From Flavobacteriales bacterium (GTDB lineage Bacteria; Bacteroidota; Bacteroidia; CAIKAF01), in contig JAGYKD010000001.1 in the NCBI GenBank assembly GCA_018401695.1, forward strand, positions 251,651 through 315,650: a stretch of DNA of 64,000 nt, read 5' to 3'. Shown here one piece after another: positions 27,332 through 36,826 of the stretch. Each line of letters begins with the position of its first letter. Position 1 is the first letter of the stretch. The notes under the pieces are model-generated. The model had not been told where the DNA came from. It worked only from the letters and a program-made list of their open reading frames with translations, and did not search any database. A program made the position numbers and the translations under genes.

Positions 27332-29368
27332 TTATTTTTTGCGGAGTTTAAGCTCAACGCGGCGATTGGCGGCGCGGCCTTCCGGGGTGTCGTTGGTAGC
27401 TACAGGCTTGCGTTCTCCATGTCCTTCGACGGCTACAATGCGTGTTGCTTCTAGGCCTGCCTGAACCAAATAGTCGCGAACGGCTTGGGCCCGGCTTTGC
27501 GAAATGCGGTCGTTTACCTCATCCGAACCAATGTTATCGGTATGGCCTTCTACCACAATTTCGAATTTAGGATATCGGTTAAGCAATAAAAGTGCACGAT
27601 TTAATTCGGCTCGGCTTTCGGGTCTGAGGTCCCATTTGTTAAATTCAAAGAATACATTGTTGAGGACAAGACTCATGCCTTCGTTTACCTTTTTGAGCTG
27701 AATGACCTTTCGAATTTCTTTAAATCCTTTGGTTTGCGCCAAGTCAAAATTCTCTGAATGGAACAAATAGCCTTCGGCTTCTACAGCGATTCCATAATTT
27801 CGACCGGTAGGGAGGGTTAGGGTTAGCTTTCCGGTTTTGGAGTTTACCACATTGGACCAAATCACTTCCCCTGTGGAGTTGTCGGTTATTTCAACCTTAC
27901 CGCCTACGCTTTTTCCGGTTTCGGCATCTTGCAAAATACCCACGAAAAGGGTGACGTCGAACTCCTTAAAGGGAATATTTTCTTCAGGGAAATTGGGGTC
28001 AAAGGAACGAATCATATAGATGTCTTGTCCACCGAATCCTCCTTCGCGGCTGGAGGAATAGTAAGCATTCATGCCGTCTGCCGTTAAAACGAAAAACAAA
28101 TCATCGTCTGGACCATTGATGGGGTAACGCAGGTTTTTGGGTTTGGCCCAAACCGAATCGTTGAGTACCGTTTCGAAAATATCAAAGCCCCCAATGCCTG
28201 GATGGCCGTCGGAGGAGAAGTATAAGCTTTTGCCGTCGGGGTGAATAAACGGGGATTCTTCGTTGCCGGGAGTATTGATGACCGGCCCTAAGTTTTTTGG
28301 AGCCATCCAATGGTCTTGGTCGTCCATTTGAATCACCCAGATATCGGAACCTCCATAGCCCCCTGGTCGGTCGCTCACAAAATATGCGGTTCTGCCGTCG
28401 TAGGACAGGCTTACATGGGATTCTGAATACGCTTCGGTATTTATGGCTTCGAAGGGTCTAATTCGGCCCCAGTTATCTCCTTTAAGGGTTGAGTAGTACA
28501 AATTGCCGTTGCCTTTAGAGCGGTACATATAAATGGTTTGGCCGTCGAAACTCAGGTGTACTGAGGCATTGTTCTGGCGTTTTTTGTTGATGGGACGTTT
28601 GAGTCGATCGGGCATGGACCATTGGCCATTTTTATAAAAAGCAGCATAGATATCTTCGAAATAATCAAAATTATAGGGGTTTACTCTTTTCCTCTTGCTG
28701 TTGGGCCTTCTGCTGGTAAACACCAACATATACTCGTCTGCAGTAACCAGGGGCACATATTCGTCGAAGGGAGAGTTGACTCGCAGACCCAGATTTTCGA
28801 GTTTATGGTTGGATGGGTTCCTTAAGTATTCCCTTCCTAAATCGCACCGTTTGATTTGCCGAAGCACCATATCTATAGTATCCTGGCTAGAACCCCGATA
28901 AAGCTTTTGGAATTTCCGGAAATAATCGCCGGCGCTTACATAGTCCATGCGGTATTGGTGGGCTAAACCCAAGGAATAGTCTAAAAAGATATGGACGTAG
29001 GGGTTCAACTCTTGGGCTTTTTCCAAGAAATCCAGGGCTTTAAATTTTTCCGGCAAGTGCAGGTAACAGTCCCCTATTTTAAAATTGACTAGGGCGTCGT
29101 TTCCGTTAAATTTGTAAGCCTCAAGAAAGTAAGAAAGAGCAGGCGCATAAGCTCTGGGCTCCATATGGTAATATTTCTCGGCCTTTTTCAATGCACTTTG
29201 TGCTTTTTTGAGACCACGAGGATTGTCGGGGAAATTCTCTTTTGTAAAACCAACGTTTACTTGAGCAGCCACATGAGAGGTGCTTATGTAACAAAGCACA
29301 AATAAGACGGCAAAAGGTAACAAGACAAGGGGCTTGCCACCGAGGGGGGAGCGGTAAATAATATTCAT
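27332..29368 (-). CDS. TPR - beta-propeller - OmpA-like protein, PorE-like
   Basis: 678 residues with a signal peptide (cleavage near STSHVAAQ). Order: TPR-like helices (about 30-170), WD40-like/PD40 propeller blades (about 180-450; repeated SFDGQTIYMYRS, SYDGRTAYFVSDRPGGYGGSDIW, HPDGKSLYFSSDGHPGIGGFDIF), a carboxypeptidase-regulatory-like beta domain (about 480-560) and a C-terminal OmpA domain with VEGHTDNIGSDEVNDRIS and NRRVELKLRKK for peptidoglycan binding. This is the architecture of PorE, the T9SS protein that ties the machine to the cell wall, but paralogues with the same layout are common in Bacteroidota. The start at 29368 is set by the signal peptide. Upstream is a cell-wall hydrolase gene, 34 nt away. 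Confidence 0.8.
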   Translation of the reverse strand: MNIIYRSPLGGKPLVLLPFAVLFVLCYISTSHVAAQVNVGFTKENFPDNPRGLKKAQSALKKAEKYYHMEPRAYAPALSYFLEAYKFNGNDALVNFKIGDCYLHLPEKFKALDFLEKAQELNPYVHIFLDYSLGLAHQYRMDYVSAGDYFRKFQKLYRGSSQDTIDMVLRQIKRCDLGREYLRNPSNHKLENLGLRVNSPFDEYVPLVTADEYMLVFTSRRPNSKRKRVNPYNFDYFEDIYAAFYKNGQWSMPDRLKRPINKKRQNNASVHLSFDGQTIYMYRSKGNGNLYYSTLKGDNWGRIRPFEAINTEAYSESHVSLSYDGRTAYFVSDRPGGYGGSDIWVIQMDDQDHWMAPKNLGPVINTPGNEESPFIHPDGKSLYFSSDGHPGIGGFDIFETVLNDSVWAKPKNLRYPINGPDDDLFFVLTADGMNAYYSSSREGGFGGQDIYMIRSFDPNFPEENIPFKEFDVTLFVGILQDAETGKSVGGKVEITDNSTGEVIWSNVVNSKTGKLTLTLPTGRNYGIAVEAEGYLFHSENFDLAQTKGFKEIRKVIQLKKVNEGMSLVLNNVFFEFNKWDLRPESRAELNRALLLLNRYPKFEIVVEGHTDNIGSDEVNDRISQSRAQAVRDYLVQAGLEATRIVAVEGHGERKPVATNDTPEGRAANRRVELKLRKK

Positions 29369-29402
29369 AGTGAGAGATTTAGGAAGCAAAAAACAAAAAA
29401 TA

Positions 29403-29873
29403 CTACTTCGGTATTCTTCCAAATCCGGTAAACCACTTAGCGTAGTATGGTTCAGACCAACGGTTAATTACCACGCCGGAGGAGGAGCTGGCATGAATAA
29501 ACCAAGGAGCTTGCAAAACTACCCCTACATGATTTACCTGCTTGCCACCGATGGAGAAAAACACAAGGTCTCCGGTTCGGACATCGGCCTCAGAGAGAAT
29601 AACACATGCTTTATGCATATCTCGGGAGGACCTAGGCAAGCGATTGGATTCGGTAAGAGCCAAAACGAGTCCGCTGCAATCGATTCCGGCACGGCTGACA
29701 CCGCCGTATTGGTAGGGTACTCCCAGCCATTTACCGGCTTTTTGAAGCAGGTCGTTGTGTGTAGCATCTGAAAGAACGAAGGGCCACTCCATTCTTGTTT
29801 GATGATGTTTGCTTTTGCATCCCACCCCTAGGAAAAAAGCAACCAAACCGCACAAGAACAGCTTGCTGTACAT
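29403..29873 (-). CDS. NlpC/P60 family cell-wall hydrolase lipoprotein
   Basis: 156 residues. The signal peptide ends in a lipobox (LGVGCKSK). The catalytic triad of the cysteine peptidase is visible: Cys in GIDCSGLVLAL (about 68), His in VNHVGVVL and His in FIHASSSSGV. Such enzymes cut D-Glu-diaminopimelate bonds in peptidoglycan stem peptides. Located 34 nt upstream of the PorE-like gene on the same strand, so probably one transcript: a wall hydrolase with a wall-binding envelope protein. Confidence 0.88.
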   Translation of the reverse strand: MYSKLFLCGLVAFFLGVGCKSKHHQTRMEWPFVLSDATHNDLLQKAGKWLGVPYQYGGVSRAGIDCSGLVLALTESNRLPRSSRDMHKACVILSEADVRTGDLVFFSIGGKQVNHVGVVLQAPWFIHASSSSGVVINRWSEPYYAKWFTGFGRIPK

Positions 29874-29990
29874 AGCATAAATATACTATTTCCTAAGAAA
29901 AAAAGAGCGTATACCATCTGTCCGTGTCTTTGCAAACCTCGTTTCCAAAAAATGAAAAAATGGGGAAGCAAATTAACCGAAGCTTTGCCT

Positions 29991-29998
29991 TACTTTTG
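29991..29998 (+). promoter_or_regulatory. -7 box (TACTTTTG) of the methyltransferase gene
   Basis: Exact TAnnTTTG match 5 nt before the ATG at 30004. Implies a leaderless mRNA. No -33 TTG at the usual distance. Confidence 0.55.
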
Positions 29999-30003
29999 CT
30001 TTT

Positions 30004-30726
30004 ATGCCGTTACAAGAGGAATTTGAGGTTCAAGGCGCGTTTTTATTTCGTTGGCGCAGTTATTTACCCTTGGTTTTTTTGGTGTTGGGTTTAGGCACAA
30101 TGGCACTTTTCCCCATGGACTTACCCCTATGGCTAGTCATTATAGCATTATGTATTGGCCTTTTGGGGCAGCTACTCCGTGTTTTGGCGGTAGGCTATGC
30201 CGCACCCAACACCTCGGGGAGAAACACCTCCGAAGGACAAATTGCAGATTCGCTAAATACCCAGGGGCTTTATGGTATGGTACGTCACCCTTTATATGTG
30301 GGCAACTTTCTTATGTGGTTTAGCGTGTGTCTTTTGGTTGGGTCTTTTTGGTTCAGCCTATGCTTTATTGCCGCCTTTTGGCTTTACTATGAACGAATAA
30401 TGTATACCGAGGAGCAATTTTTAAGGCGAAAGTTTGGAGACATTTATTTGGATTGGGCGCAAAAGACACCTGCTTTTTTTCCCCGACACTTGCGTTGGAG
30501 TGCGCCAAAACACCGTTTTTCGTGGAAAAGAGTGCTTAAAAAGGAAAAAAACGGCTTATTTGCCCTTTTGCTGCTATTCTGGCTTTTCTTGTATGTGCAA
30601 GCGAGTCTGTTGGCCGAAAAATGGTTGAATCCATTCAATGGTTGGGCTTATGCAGCCCTTGCCACAGCTCTATGGTATTTGGTATTGAAATGGATGAAAT
30701 ACCAAACTTCTTGGCTTAAGGAGTAA
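30004..30726 (+). CDS. Membrane methyltransferase of the ICMT/PEMT superfamily (LmtA-like)
   Basis: 240 residues, about six membrane helices. The SAM-binding core of isoprenylcysteine/phospholipid methyltransferases is clear: QGLYGMVRHPLYVGNFLMW (about 88-106) and the distal EEQFLRRKFGDIYLDW (about 136-151). Bacterial members include the lipid A 1-phosphate methyltransferase LmtA of Leptospira, but the substrate cannot be told here. Single gene with its own promoter box; convergent to the next gene. Confidence 0.8.
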   Translation: MPLQEEFEVQGAFLFRWRSYLPLVFLVLGLGTMALFPMDLPLWLVIIALCIGLLGQLLRVLAVGYAAPNTSGRNTSEGQIADSLNTQGLYGMVRHPLYVGNFLMWFSVCLLVGSFWFSLCFIAAFWLYYERIMYTEEQFLRRKFGDIYLDWAQKTPAFFPRHLRWSAPKHRFSWKRVLKKEKNGLFALLLLFWLFLYVQASLLAEKWLNPFNGWAYAALATALWYLVLKWMKYQTSWLKE

Positions 30727-30754
30727 TTTTAAAAGACACTAGGCCACGGGGCGC

Positions 30755-32137
30755 TTAGCCCAACATGGCTTTAGGGAACGTTAAATCCTTATGCTCGGTT
30801 CGGATTCGGCTTAGGTGCTCGGCGGTTTTGTCTAGCGTAAACCTTATTTCCTCCTCGGTGTGGTCGCTGGTTATAAAGAAGCGCAAGCGGGCCGCCTCAT
30901 CCGGTACGGCAGGATACAAAATAGGTTGCACATTTATGCCTTCCTTAAACAAGGCGTCAGCCAACAGCAAGGCATGGGCAGAGTTGCCGGTAATAATAGG
31001 CACTACTGCCGTTCCGTTGCTTGGTCCTGTATCTAGCCCACGTGCTTTGGCTCCTTCAAGAAAAAGTTTGGAATTGGCTTGACAGGCATGAGCCCTCCAG
31101 GGTTCTTCCATCATAATATGGGTAGTGGCTAATGCTGCAGCGGCATTTGCGGGGCTTATGCCCACGGAATACACAAAGCCCGGTGTATTGTATTTAAGGA
31201 ATCGAATCAAGGCATGCCTGCCGGCAATATAGCCACCGCAGGAAGCAAAACTCTTGCTAAACGTGCCCATCCATAAATCGACATCGTTGGGATCGATATG
31301 AAAATGCTCCCTAACGCCCAATCCATTGGCGCCGATAACGCCCATGCTGTGGGCTTCATCTACCAACAACAAGGCTTGATGCTTTTTCTTAATCTCAATG
31401 AATTTGGGGACATCTGCAATATCGCCATCCATGCTGTAGACCCCTTCAATAGCAATAAGTACGCGTTCGTAATCTGCTCTATTGTCTTCTAAAATTTTAT
31501 CGAGTGCTTCCCAGTCTTCATGAGGAAAGGCAATGCGTCGGGCACCGGAGAGTACGGCTCCTTCAATAATGCAATTGTGCGACAGTTCGTCATATACAAT
31601 CAAGTCTTTTCCTTGGCGCATCATATGTCCAATTACCGTTACATTGGTGGCGTGTCCACTCACAAGGGTAATAGCATCTTCGGTGCCAATAAGGTGGGCC
31701 AAGGCTTGTTCCAGCTGTTGGTGCAAGGGTTTTTCTCCTGTGGCAATGCGGGAAGCAGAAACAGAAGTACCGTAGGCTTCTACAGCATCTTGAGCGGCTT
31801 TTGAGACCCTTGGATCACCCGAAAGCCCAAGGTAATTGTAGGAAGAGAAGCTTATGAGGTCTCTTCCTCCAATTTGGGTACGGTTGTTTACAATCCTTTC
31901 GTTTACTCGGAAGTATGGGTTTTCCACATGGAGCATTCCCAAGGTTTGAAACTGGGCATCTAAGGTTTGGACTTCGGGAAACTTAGAAAAATCGGCAAAT
32001 TGGCCAAAATCCTTCGTTGTGGAACTGCCTGAGCTTTGCGTTTGCGCTGCAGCCGCGGCCTTTTCGGCCTTTTCGCGAAGCATTTTCTTTAATAGTTCGC
32101 GTTTTTCTTCTGTGCTTAGTGGTTTCTGATCTGCCAT
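30755..32137 (-). CDS. Alpha-oxoamine synthase (PLP; SPT/CapA/PKS-linked type) with N-terminal extension
   Basis: 460 residues. After an N-terminal extension of about 65 residues (charged helix EEKRELLKKMLREKAEKA, then an Ala/Gln/Ser-rich linker) comes a complete fold-type I PLP enzyme: SSYNYLGLSGDPRV, VDEAHSMGVIG and the Schiff-base Lys in GTFSKSFASCGG. Such enzymes condense an amino acid with an acyl thioester (Kbl, BioF, serine palmitoyltransferase, cysteate acyltransferase). NPYFRVNE and ISFSSYNYLGLSG resemble members working with carrier proteins in polyketide lines and lipid-forming enzymes. A role in sphingolipid or sulfonolipid base synthesis is plausible, not shown. The start at 32137 (MADQKPL) avoids ten non-conserved codons. 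Confidence 0.82.
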   Translation of the reverse strand: MADQKPLSTEEKRELLKKMLREKAEKAAAAAQTQSSGSSTTKDFGQFADFSKFPEVQTLDAQFQTLGMLHVENPYFRVNERIVNNRTQIGGRDLISFSSYNYLGLSGDPRVSKAAQDAVEAYGTSVSASRIATGEKPLHQQLEQALAHLIGTEDAITLVSGHATNVTVIGHMMRQGKDLIVYDELSHNCIIEGAVLSGARRIAFPHEDWEALDKILEDNRADYERVLIAIEGVYSMDGDIADVPKFIEIKKKHQALLLVDEAHSMGVIGANGLGVREHFHIDPNDVDLWMGTFSKSFASCGGYIAGRHALIRFLKYNTPGFVYSVGISPANAAAALATTHIMMEEPWRAHACQANSKLFLEGAKARGLDTGPSNGTAVVPIITGNSAHALLLADALFKEGINVQPILYPAVPDEAARLRFFITSDHTEEEIRFTLDKTAEHLSRIRTEHKDLTFPKAMLG

Positions 32138-32201
32138 ACCATTCGTTCTATGCGTAATCGCTCTCAAAAATACGAAATCAAGCCAATCGGCCTTTACCCT
32201 T

Positions 32202-32768
32202 TTATGGGTTAAAAAAATTGTGCAGCAGGCGCTCTACGTCTTCTTTAGCCTTAGGGAGTCTATCATTCACCACAATACCATCAAAAAATCGATAGGCATC
32301 TATTTCATGAAATGCTTTGGTGACCCGGGTCAAAATAGCGGCTGCTCCGTCTGTTTTTCTTTGCCTGAGTCTTTTCTCTAATACATCGATGCTGGGAGGC
32401 ATCACAAAAACAGAAAGCGCTTGGTCTCCATATATGCGTTTTAGGTTCATGGCTCCTTTTACGTCTACATCGAACACCACATGATGTCCCTTAGCCCAAA
32501 TGCGTTCCACCTCAGACTTTAAAGTGCCATAAAAAAGGTCAGGATAGACCTCTTCCCATTCTACAAAGGCTTTATTCCTTATGTGCTCTTGAAACACATT
32601 ACGCGAAATAAAATAATAGTCTTTCCCATGTATTTCGTGCGACCGAGCCGGCCTTGTTGTGGCAGACACACTAAATTCCAGGTCTTGAAAAACCGAGAGA
32701 GCGTGTCGAGAAATTGTGGTCTTTCCGGCACCGGAGGGGGCGGCAAATATGACAATTCGACCTTTCAA
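32202..32768 (-). CDS. gmk: Guanylate kinase
   Basis: Phosphorylates GMP to GDP in the cytoplasm. 188 residues; Walker A APSGAGKTTI, GMP-binding SATTRPARSHEIHGKDYYFIS with GKDYYF, and lid residues LRQRKTD. The start overlaps the yicC stop by 4 nt, giving translational coupling, a pairing common across bacteria. The nadD gene that often follows in Bacteroidota is not here. Confidence 0.95.
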   Translation of the reverse strand: MKGRIVIFAAPSGAGKTTISRHALSVFQDLEFSVSATTRPARSHEIHGKDYYFISRNVFQEHIRNKAFVEWEEVYPDLFYGTLKSEVERIWAKGHHVVFDVDVKGAMNLKRIYGDQALSVFVMPPSIDVLEKRLRQRKTDGAAAILTRVTKAFHEIDAYRFFDGIVVNDRLPKAKEDVERLLHNFFNP

Positions 32769-33637
32769 AGGGTATTGAGCACTTGCTCTTTAATTTTTTC
32801 CAAATCGTCTTTCATCTCCACCACAACCCGTTGGATATTGGCTTCGTTGGCTTTGGCTCCAAGGGTGTTGATTTCCCTTCCCATTTCTTGGGCAATAAAG
32901 TTGAGTTTTTTACCGGATGGCTCTTGACTCGCCATGGTTTCCAAAAAATAACTACAATGGTTGGCAAGCCGGACTTTCTCTTCTGTTATATCCAGTTTTT
33001 CCAAATAATAGATAAGTTCCTGCTCAAAGCGGTTCTGGTCAACCGACGCTTCCAGTCCCAACTCCTTTAGAGCTTTCAAAAGCCGATCACGCGTCCTTTG
33101 TTTCCGCTCTTGCTCTAAGGGGGAAATGCCCTGCAATTTGCTGCTTATGGCCTCCACCAATTCTAAAAAAGTATTTTCCAGAACTTCACCTTCGGCCCTG
33201 CGGTGCCTCATTAAAGCATCGATTGCTTCATCCAATGCCCTAGAAACTTCGTCCCACTCTCCCTCCGACAAACTTTCTTCCACACTTTCTACCACATCTG
33301 GCATACGCATGGCTATGCCCAAGAAGTCATTGCTTTCGATTTTGTGTAGCTTACCCAAATCTTGCAATTGCTCTAGGTAAGTACCCACCAATTCTTTATT
33401 GATGCGCTGACCATGCCCCGAAGAAGATAGCTCCACATGTATCCAACAATCAATTTTACCGCGCTCCAACCGCTTTCCAATCCTTTGTCGAATGTCTGCT
33501 TCCTTGTCTCGTATAGCAGGGGGTGCTTTGAATACGAAATCGAGGTTTTTGCTGTTTAAACTGCGCAGTTCTATGGAAACCTTAAAATTCGGCAGGCTTG
33601 CTGTAGCTTTTCCAAAACCGGTCATTGAGTATATCAT
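32765..33637 (-). CDS. yicC: YicC/YloC family endoribonuclease
   Basis: 290 residues, full length. N-terminal signature MIYSMTGFGKA and LRSLNSKNLDF, and the C-terminal DUF1732 part, FIAQEMGREINTLGAKAN, are both present. YicC has been reported to cut RNA and affect small-RNA stability in E. coli. It overlaps gmk by 4 nt and begins 6 nt after the kbl stop, so kbl-yicC-gmk form one unit. Confidence 0.93.
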   Translation of the reverse strand: MIYSMTGFGKATASLPNFKVSIELRSLNSKNLDFVFKAPPAIRDKEADIRQRIGKRLERGKIDCWIHVELSSSGHGQRINKELVGTYLEQLQDLGKLHKIESNDFLGIAMRMPDVVESVEESLSEGEWDEVSRALDEAIDALMRHRRAEGEVLENTFLELVEAISSKLQGISPLEQERKQRTRDRLLKALKELGLEASVDQNRFEQELIYYLEKLDITEEKVRLANHCSYFLETMASQEPSGKKLNFIAQEMGREINTLGAKANEANIQRVVVEMKDDLEKIKEQVLNTL

Positions 33638-33643
33638 TCCGGC

Positions 33644-34834
33644 TCAATTTATTACTTGAAGTGATTGCCCAACCTTTATAAAAGCGGCAATGGCTTTATC
33701 CAATTGTTCTTTGGTATGTGCTGCACTAAGCTGCACCCGAATACGCGCTTGGCCTTTGGGCACTACGGGGTAGTAAAAACCAATTACATAAATTCCCTCT
33801 TCCAATAGGGCCTCTGCAAACTTTTGACTAAGTGGTGCATCGTACAACATAATGGGAACGATAGCCGCATCGCCGGGCTTGATATCAAAACCTGCCGACT
33901 CCAGTTGACTGCGTAAATAGGTTGTATTTTCCATCAAACGATCCCTTAGTTCGGTAGTTTCGCTAAGCATGTCAAAAACAGCAATACTAGCACCTACAAT
34001 ACTTGGAGCCAAGCTATTGGAAAACAAGTAGGGTCGGCTGCGTTGCCTCAACAAATCAATAATTTCTTTAGGACCTGTAGTAAAGCCCCCCATAGCACCG
34101 CCTAAAGACTTACCCAAGGTTCCGGTGATGATATCCACCCTTCCCATTACGTTATGGTATTCGTGGGTACCTCTACCGGTTTTCCCTATAAACCCGGTGG
34201 CATGGCACTCATCCACCATAACCAAGGCATCATAGGCATCTGCCAAATCGCAAATTTGATCCAACAAAGCAATGTCCCCGTCCATACTAAAAACGCCATC
34301 GGTAACAATAATTCGATATCGTTGCGCTTGAGCATCTTTTAGACATTGCTCCAAAGCATCCATATCCGAATGCGCATATCGGTATCTCTTGGCCTTGCAC
34401 AACCGAACACCATCAATAATGGAGGCATGATTTAAGGCATCCGAAATTATGGCATCCTCCTCCGTAAAAAGTGGCTCAAAAATGCCCCCATTTGCATCAA
34501 AAGCGGCAGCATACAAAATGGTATCTTCGGTTCCCAAGTAGTTGGCAATCTTTTGCTCCAAGATTTTATGAATATCTTGGGTTCCGCAAATAAAACGTAC
34601 CGAAGACATCCCAAATCCATGACTTTCTAAGGCCGAATGCGCTGCTTCCAACACCCTTGGATGTGAAGAAAGACCTAGGTAATTATTGGCACAAAAATTC
34701 AGCACTTTCCTACCCGTTGAAAGCTGTATTTCTGCATCCTGCGGCCCGGTTATGATGCGCTCTCGCTTGTAAAGACCAGCCTCCTTAATTTCTTTAAGCT
34801 CCCTTTGTAAGTGCGTTTTAATGGCTCCGTACAT
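33644..34834 (-). CDS. kbl: Glycine C-acetyltransferase (2-amino-3-ketobutyrate CoA ligase)
   Basis: PLP enzyme of threonine breakdown: 2-amino-3-oxobutanoate + CoA gives glycine + acetyl-CoA. 396 residues, as in E. coli Kbl. Motifs: [13 protein letters not shown], the PLP Asp/His in [13 protein letters not shown], and the Schiff-base Lys in [13 protein letters not shown]. The tdh gene that supplies its substrate is not adjacent. First gene of the kbl-yicC-gmk unit, with a canonical promoter 20 nt upstream. Confidence 0.93.
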   Translation of the reverse strand: MYGAIKTHLQRELKEIKEAGLYKRERIITGPQDAEIQLSTGRKVLNFCANNYLGLSSHPRVLEAAHSALESHGFGMSSVRFICGTQDIHKILEQKIANYLGTEDTILYAAAFDANGGIFEPLFTEEDAIISDALNHASIIDGVRLCKAKRYRYAHSDMDALEQCLKDAQAQRYRIIVTDGVFSMDGDIALLDQICDLADAYDALVMVDECHATGFIGKTGRGTHEYHNVMGRVDIITGTLGKSLGGAMGGFTTGPKEIIDLLRQRSRPYLFSNSLAPSIVGASIAVFDMLSETTELRDRLMENTTYLRSQLESAGFDIKPGDAAIVPIMLYDAPLSQKFAEALLEEGIYVIGFYYPVVPKGQARIRVQLSAAHTKEQLDKAIAAFIKVGQSLQVIN

Positions 34835-34853
34835 ACCGTTGGATTTTGGGTGT

Positions 34854-34882
34854 CAAAGGTAGGTATTTTTTACGCCTCCAAA
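34854..34882 (-). promoter_or_regulatory. Promoter of kbl (TTTG-N17-TACCTTTG)
   Basis: On the minus strand TTTG (34882-34879) lies 17 nt before TACCTTTG (34861-34854); the kbl ATG is 19 nt further. Same spacing as the porX promoter. Confidence 0.72.
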
Positions 34883-34964
34883 CGCCCCGTGTGCATTCTG
34901 CCCTTTTACGCTCCTAATATGCCCCAATTACCTGCCAGAACATTGGCGGATTGCTTATCTGATG

Positions 34965-35085
34965 AAACTATTGCACCCTGTCCTTTTGCTTCGGTCAGGA
35001 TTCGGAAACCCTCACGACTCGATCAGTGCTTAGAAATCCCGACGCTCCGTCTGCATCTTTGAGTCAGGAACTCCCTCTTGAGAAC
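34965..35085. repeat. Degenerate remnants of the hairpin repeat family
   Basis: The spacer between kbl and the cargo gene has words shared with the terminal-inverted-repeat elements (CTTCGGTCAGGA, CGACGCTCCGTC, GAGTCAGGAA) but no complete ends. Probably a decayed copy. Confidence 0.35.
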
Positions 35086-35103
35086 ACAAAGCATTAAGGC
35101 CTC

Positions 35104-36513
35104 CTATGGTTTTACCACTCGATGTGTAGGAGTACCTAAAACACTAGATTGCCATACATAAACCCCTGAGGGCAAGGTTGGAAGTTTTGCCTTAGCAAGA
35201 TTTCCTGAATAAACCTCTCGCCCTTGCATATCAAAAAGCTTATAAAGATTTTGACTGCATGGAACATGAAGCACATCTTCGTTAAACCAAGGGATACACC
35301 TTTGCGCTTCACTTTCACATTGAAACTCCTGAATCCATAACTTCTCTATAGTTTTATTAGGAAATACCAGTGCCAAACGTCCATACCCCTCTCCACTAAA
35401 TGACTTATCTGTTAAGCAAAATTCGGTATAGGGTGGATACCACGCTTGGGTTATTTGCCAGTTTACTAAATCTTGACTTTGCTCAAATACCAGGTACGAT
35501 GCTCCTGCCCAACCCAACAAAGTTCCACACAAGCCTTCTCCGCAATCCCAGCTAAAATCACTTAACCAAGGATGTAAAGGTTGATCAGGATCCTTGGTGC
35601 CACTCCCAAACTTCGGGTTCTTGTGAAAAGAAGAAGAATCCGTATTTGAAATGGATGTTGGGTCCATAAGCCAAAAGGTGCTGTCGCCCTCCTGATATTG
35701 GCCATGGGGCATAACAAACCAGCCCTGAACCTGGTTCCAACCCAATAGCCGAAGTTGATGCACCGGAAGAGCCCGGTCAACAGGGTGCTTCACTTGAATC
35801 TGCCATTTCCCTCCCACACAACTCAAAGGGTCGGGCTCGACAGGATGCTCCCAATATCCAGGTTCTAAAAAATCTACCACCATGCCATGAATGCTCCCAG
35901 TGGAGTCTATTAAAGGTAGTCCAACGGGATCGGGCACCGGAGCGTCTACAAAGCGAAGGTCAAGATACCCTCCTAAATCAGGAGCTTGCTGAGCCCGCAA
36001 TACCACGGGTGCCGGCTCTAAACCACCCAAAGGAAATAGCCGTGCATTGCTGTCCGAACGCTCCCAATACCAGCCAAACCACCCTTCTACATGCGCCTCG
36101 CTTACCTCAAGCTTTGGTTCATCATACCACAAAGATGGGCCAAGGCGGAGACGACCTAGCTCCGAAACTTCAACTTTACCCAAACGCAAATCCAGAAAGT
36201 CATTTACTACTATTTGGGGGTTTTGAAGAATTAAGGAGTGTGACGTTTCGACACGCAAACCAGACAAATGGACTTCATTTCCCTGCCAAACCATGGGAAA
36301 CCGGCCTGTCACATGGATAGTAGCCGTAGCACCGGGAAACGGGTCAATGGACTCGTTTCTCCAGTCCAAACCATGCATATGCCAAACCAGGGAAGTATCC
36401 AAGGCAAGGCCGGCTGAGCCGCAACTTACAAAAACTGCTTGGGGGGAGACTGTTGTTAAGGAAACTCCTGTTGCTGCAAAAAACAGAAGAAACCCTCTCA
36501 AACAGGTCTTCAT
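35104..36513 (-). CDS. Secreted protein with T9SS type A sorting domain, unknown function
   Basis: 469 residues. A Sec signal peptide (about 1-25, cleaved near VSPQA) and a C-terminal sorting domain of about 70 residues ending KLFDMQGREVYSGNL...LPSGVYVWQSS with a final HRVVKP, the pattern recognised by the type IX system. The middle is beta-rich with DLRLGKVEVSELGRLRLGP-like strands, but no enzyme signature was found. Exported across the outer membrane and attached or released. Single gene between repeat-bearing spacers. Confidence 0.75.
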   Translation of the reverse strand: MKTCLRGFLLFFAATGVSLTTVSPQAVFVSCGSAGLALDTSLVWHMHGLDWRNESIDPFPGATATIHVTGRFPMVWQGNEVHLSGLRVETSHSLILQNPQIVVNDFLDLRLGKVEVSELGRLRLGPSLWYDEPKLEVSEAHVEGWFGWYWERSDSNARLFPLGGLEPAPVVLRAQQAPDLGGYLDLRFVDAPVPDPVGLPLIDSTGSIHGMVVDFLEPGYWEHPVEPDPLSCVGGKWQIQVKHPVDRALPVHQLRLLGWNQVQGWFVMPHGQYQEGDSTFWLMDPTSISNTDSSSFHKNPKFGSGTKDPDQPLHPWLSDFSWDCGEGLCGTLLGWAGASYLVFEQSQDLVNWQITQAWYPPYTEFCLTDKSFSGEGYGRLALVFPNKTIEKLWIQEFQCESEAQRCIPWFNEDVLHVPCSQNLYKLFDMQGREVYSGNLAKAKLPTLPSGVYVWQSSVLGTPTHRVVKP

Positions 36514-36591
36514 CTACCAAAAATAGTAAGTTTCTTGCAAAAAGTCAAGAAAATTCAAGCAGGCATATAGGCAGGCAAATATCAAAAACGT

Positions 36592-36690
36592 TTTCGCGTT
36601 GTGTTTTCAATGTACTTAGATACCAACTCAAACATGCTAACCGAAGCGTGAGTACACAGCGTCGGTGCGCATTGAGGCACCTAAAATTCC
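36592..36690 (+). repeat. Terminal-inverted-repeat element, partial copy E
   Basis: CGCGTTGTGTTTTCAA, then GATACCAACTC and CAGCGTCGGTGCGCATTGAGG match the left half of copy B (38881 on). The right half is missing. The rest of the spacer 36514-36826 shows nothing else recognisable. Confidence 0.55.
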
Positions 36691-36826
36691 AGGATGAGTT
36701 TACGAATGGTAAATAAAGTCCTTGCCACGAGGCTTCGGGAGCCTTTCTATGTGCCCGCAGGCCAATCTTAACCTATCCTTCGGTCCATATCTAAGAAGCT
36801 TTAAAGGAGTATAACCCAACCGCATC

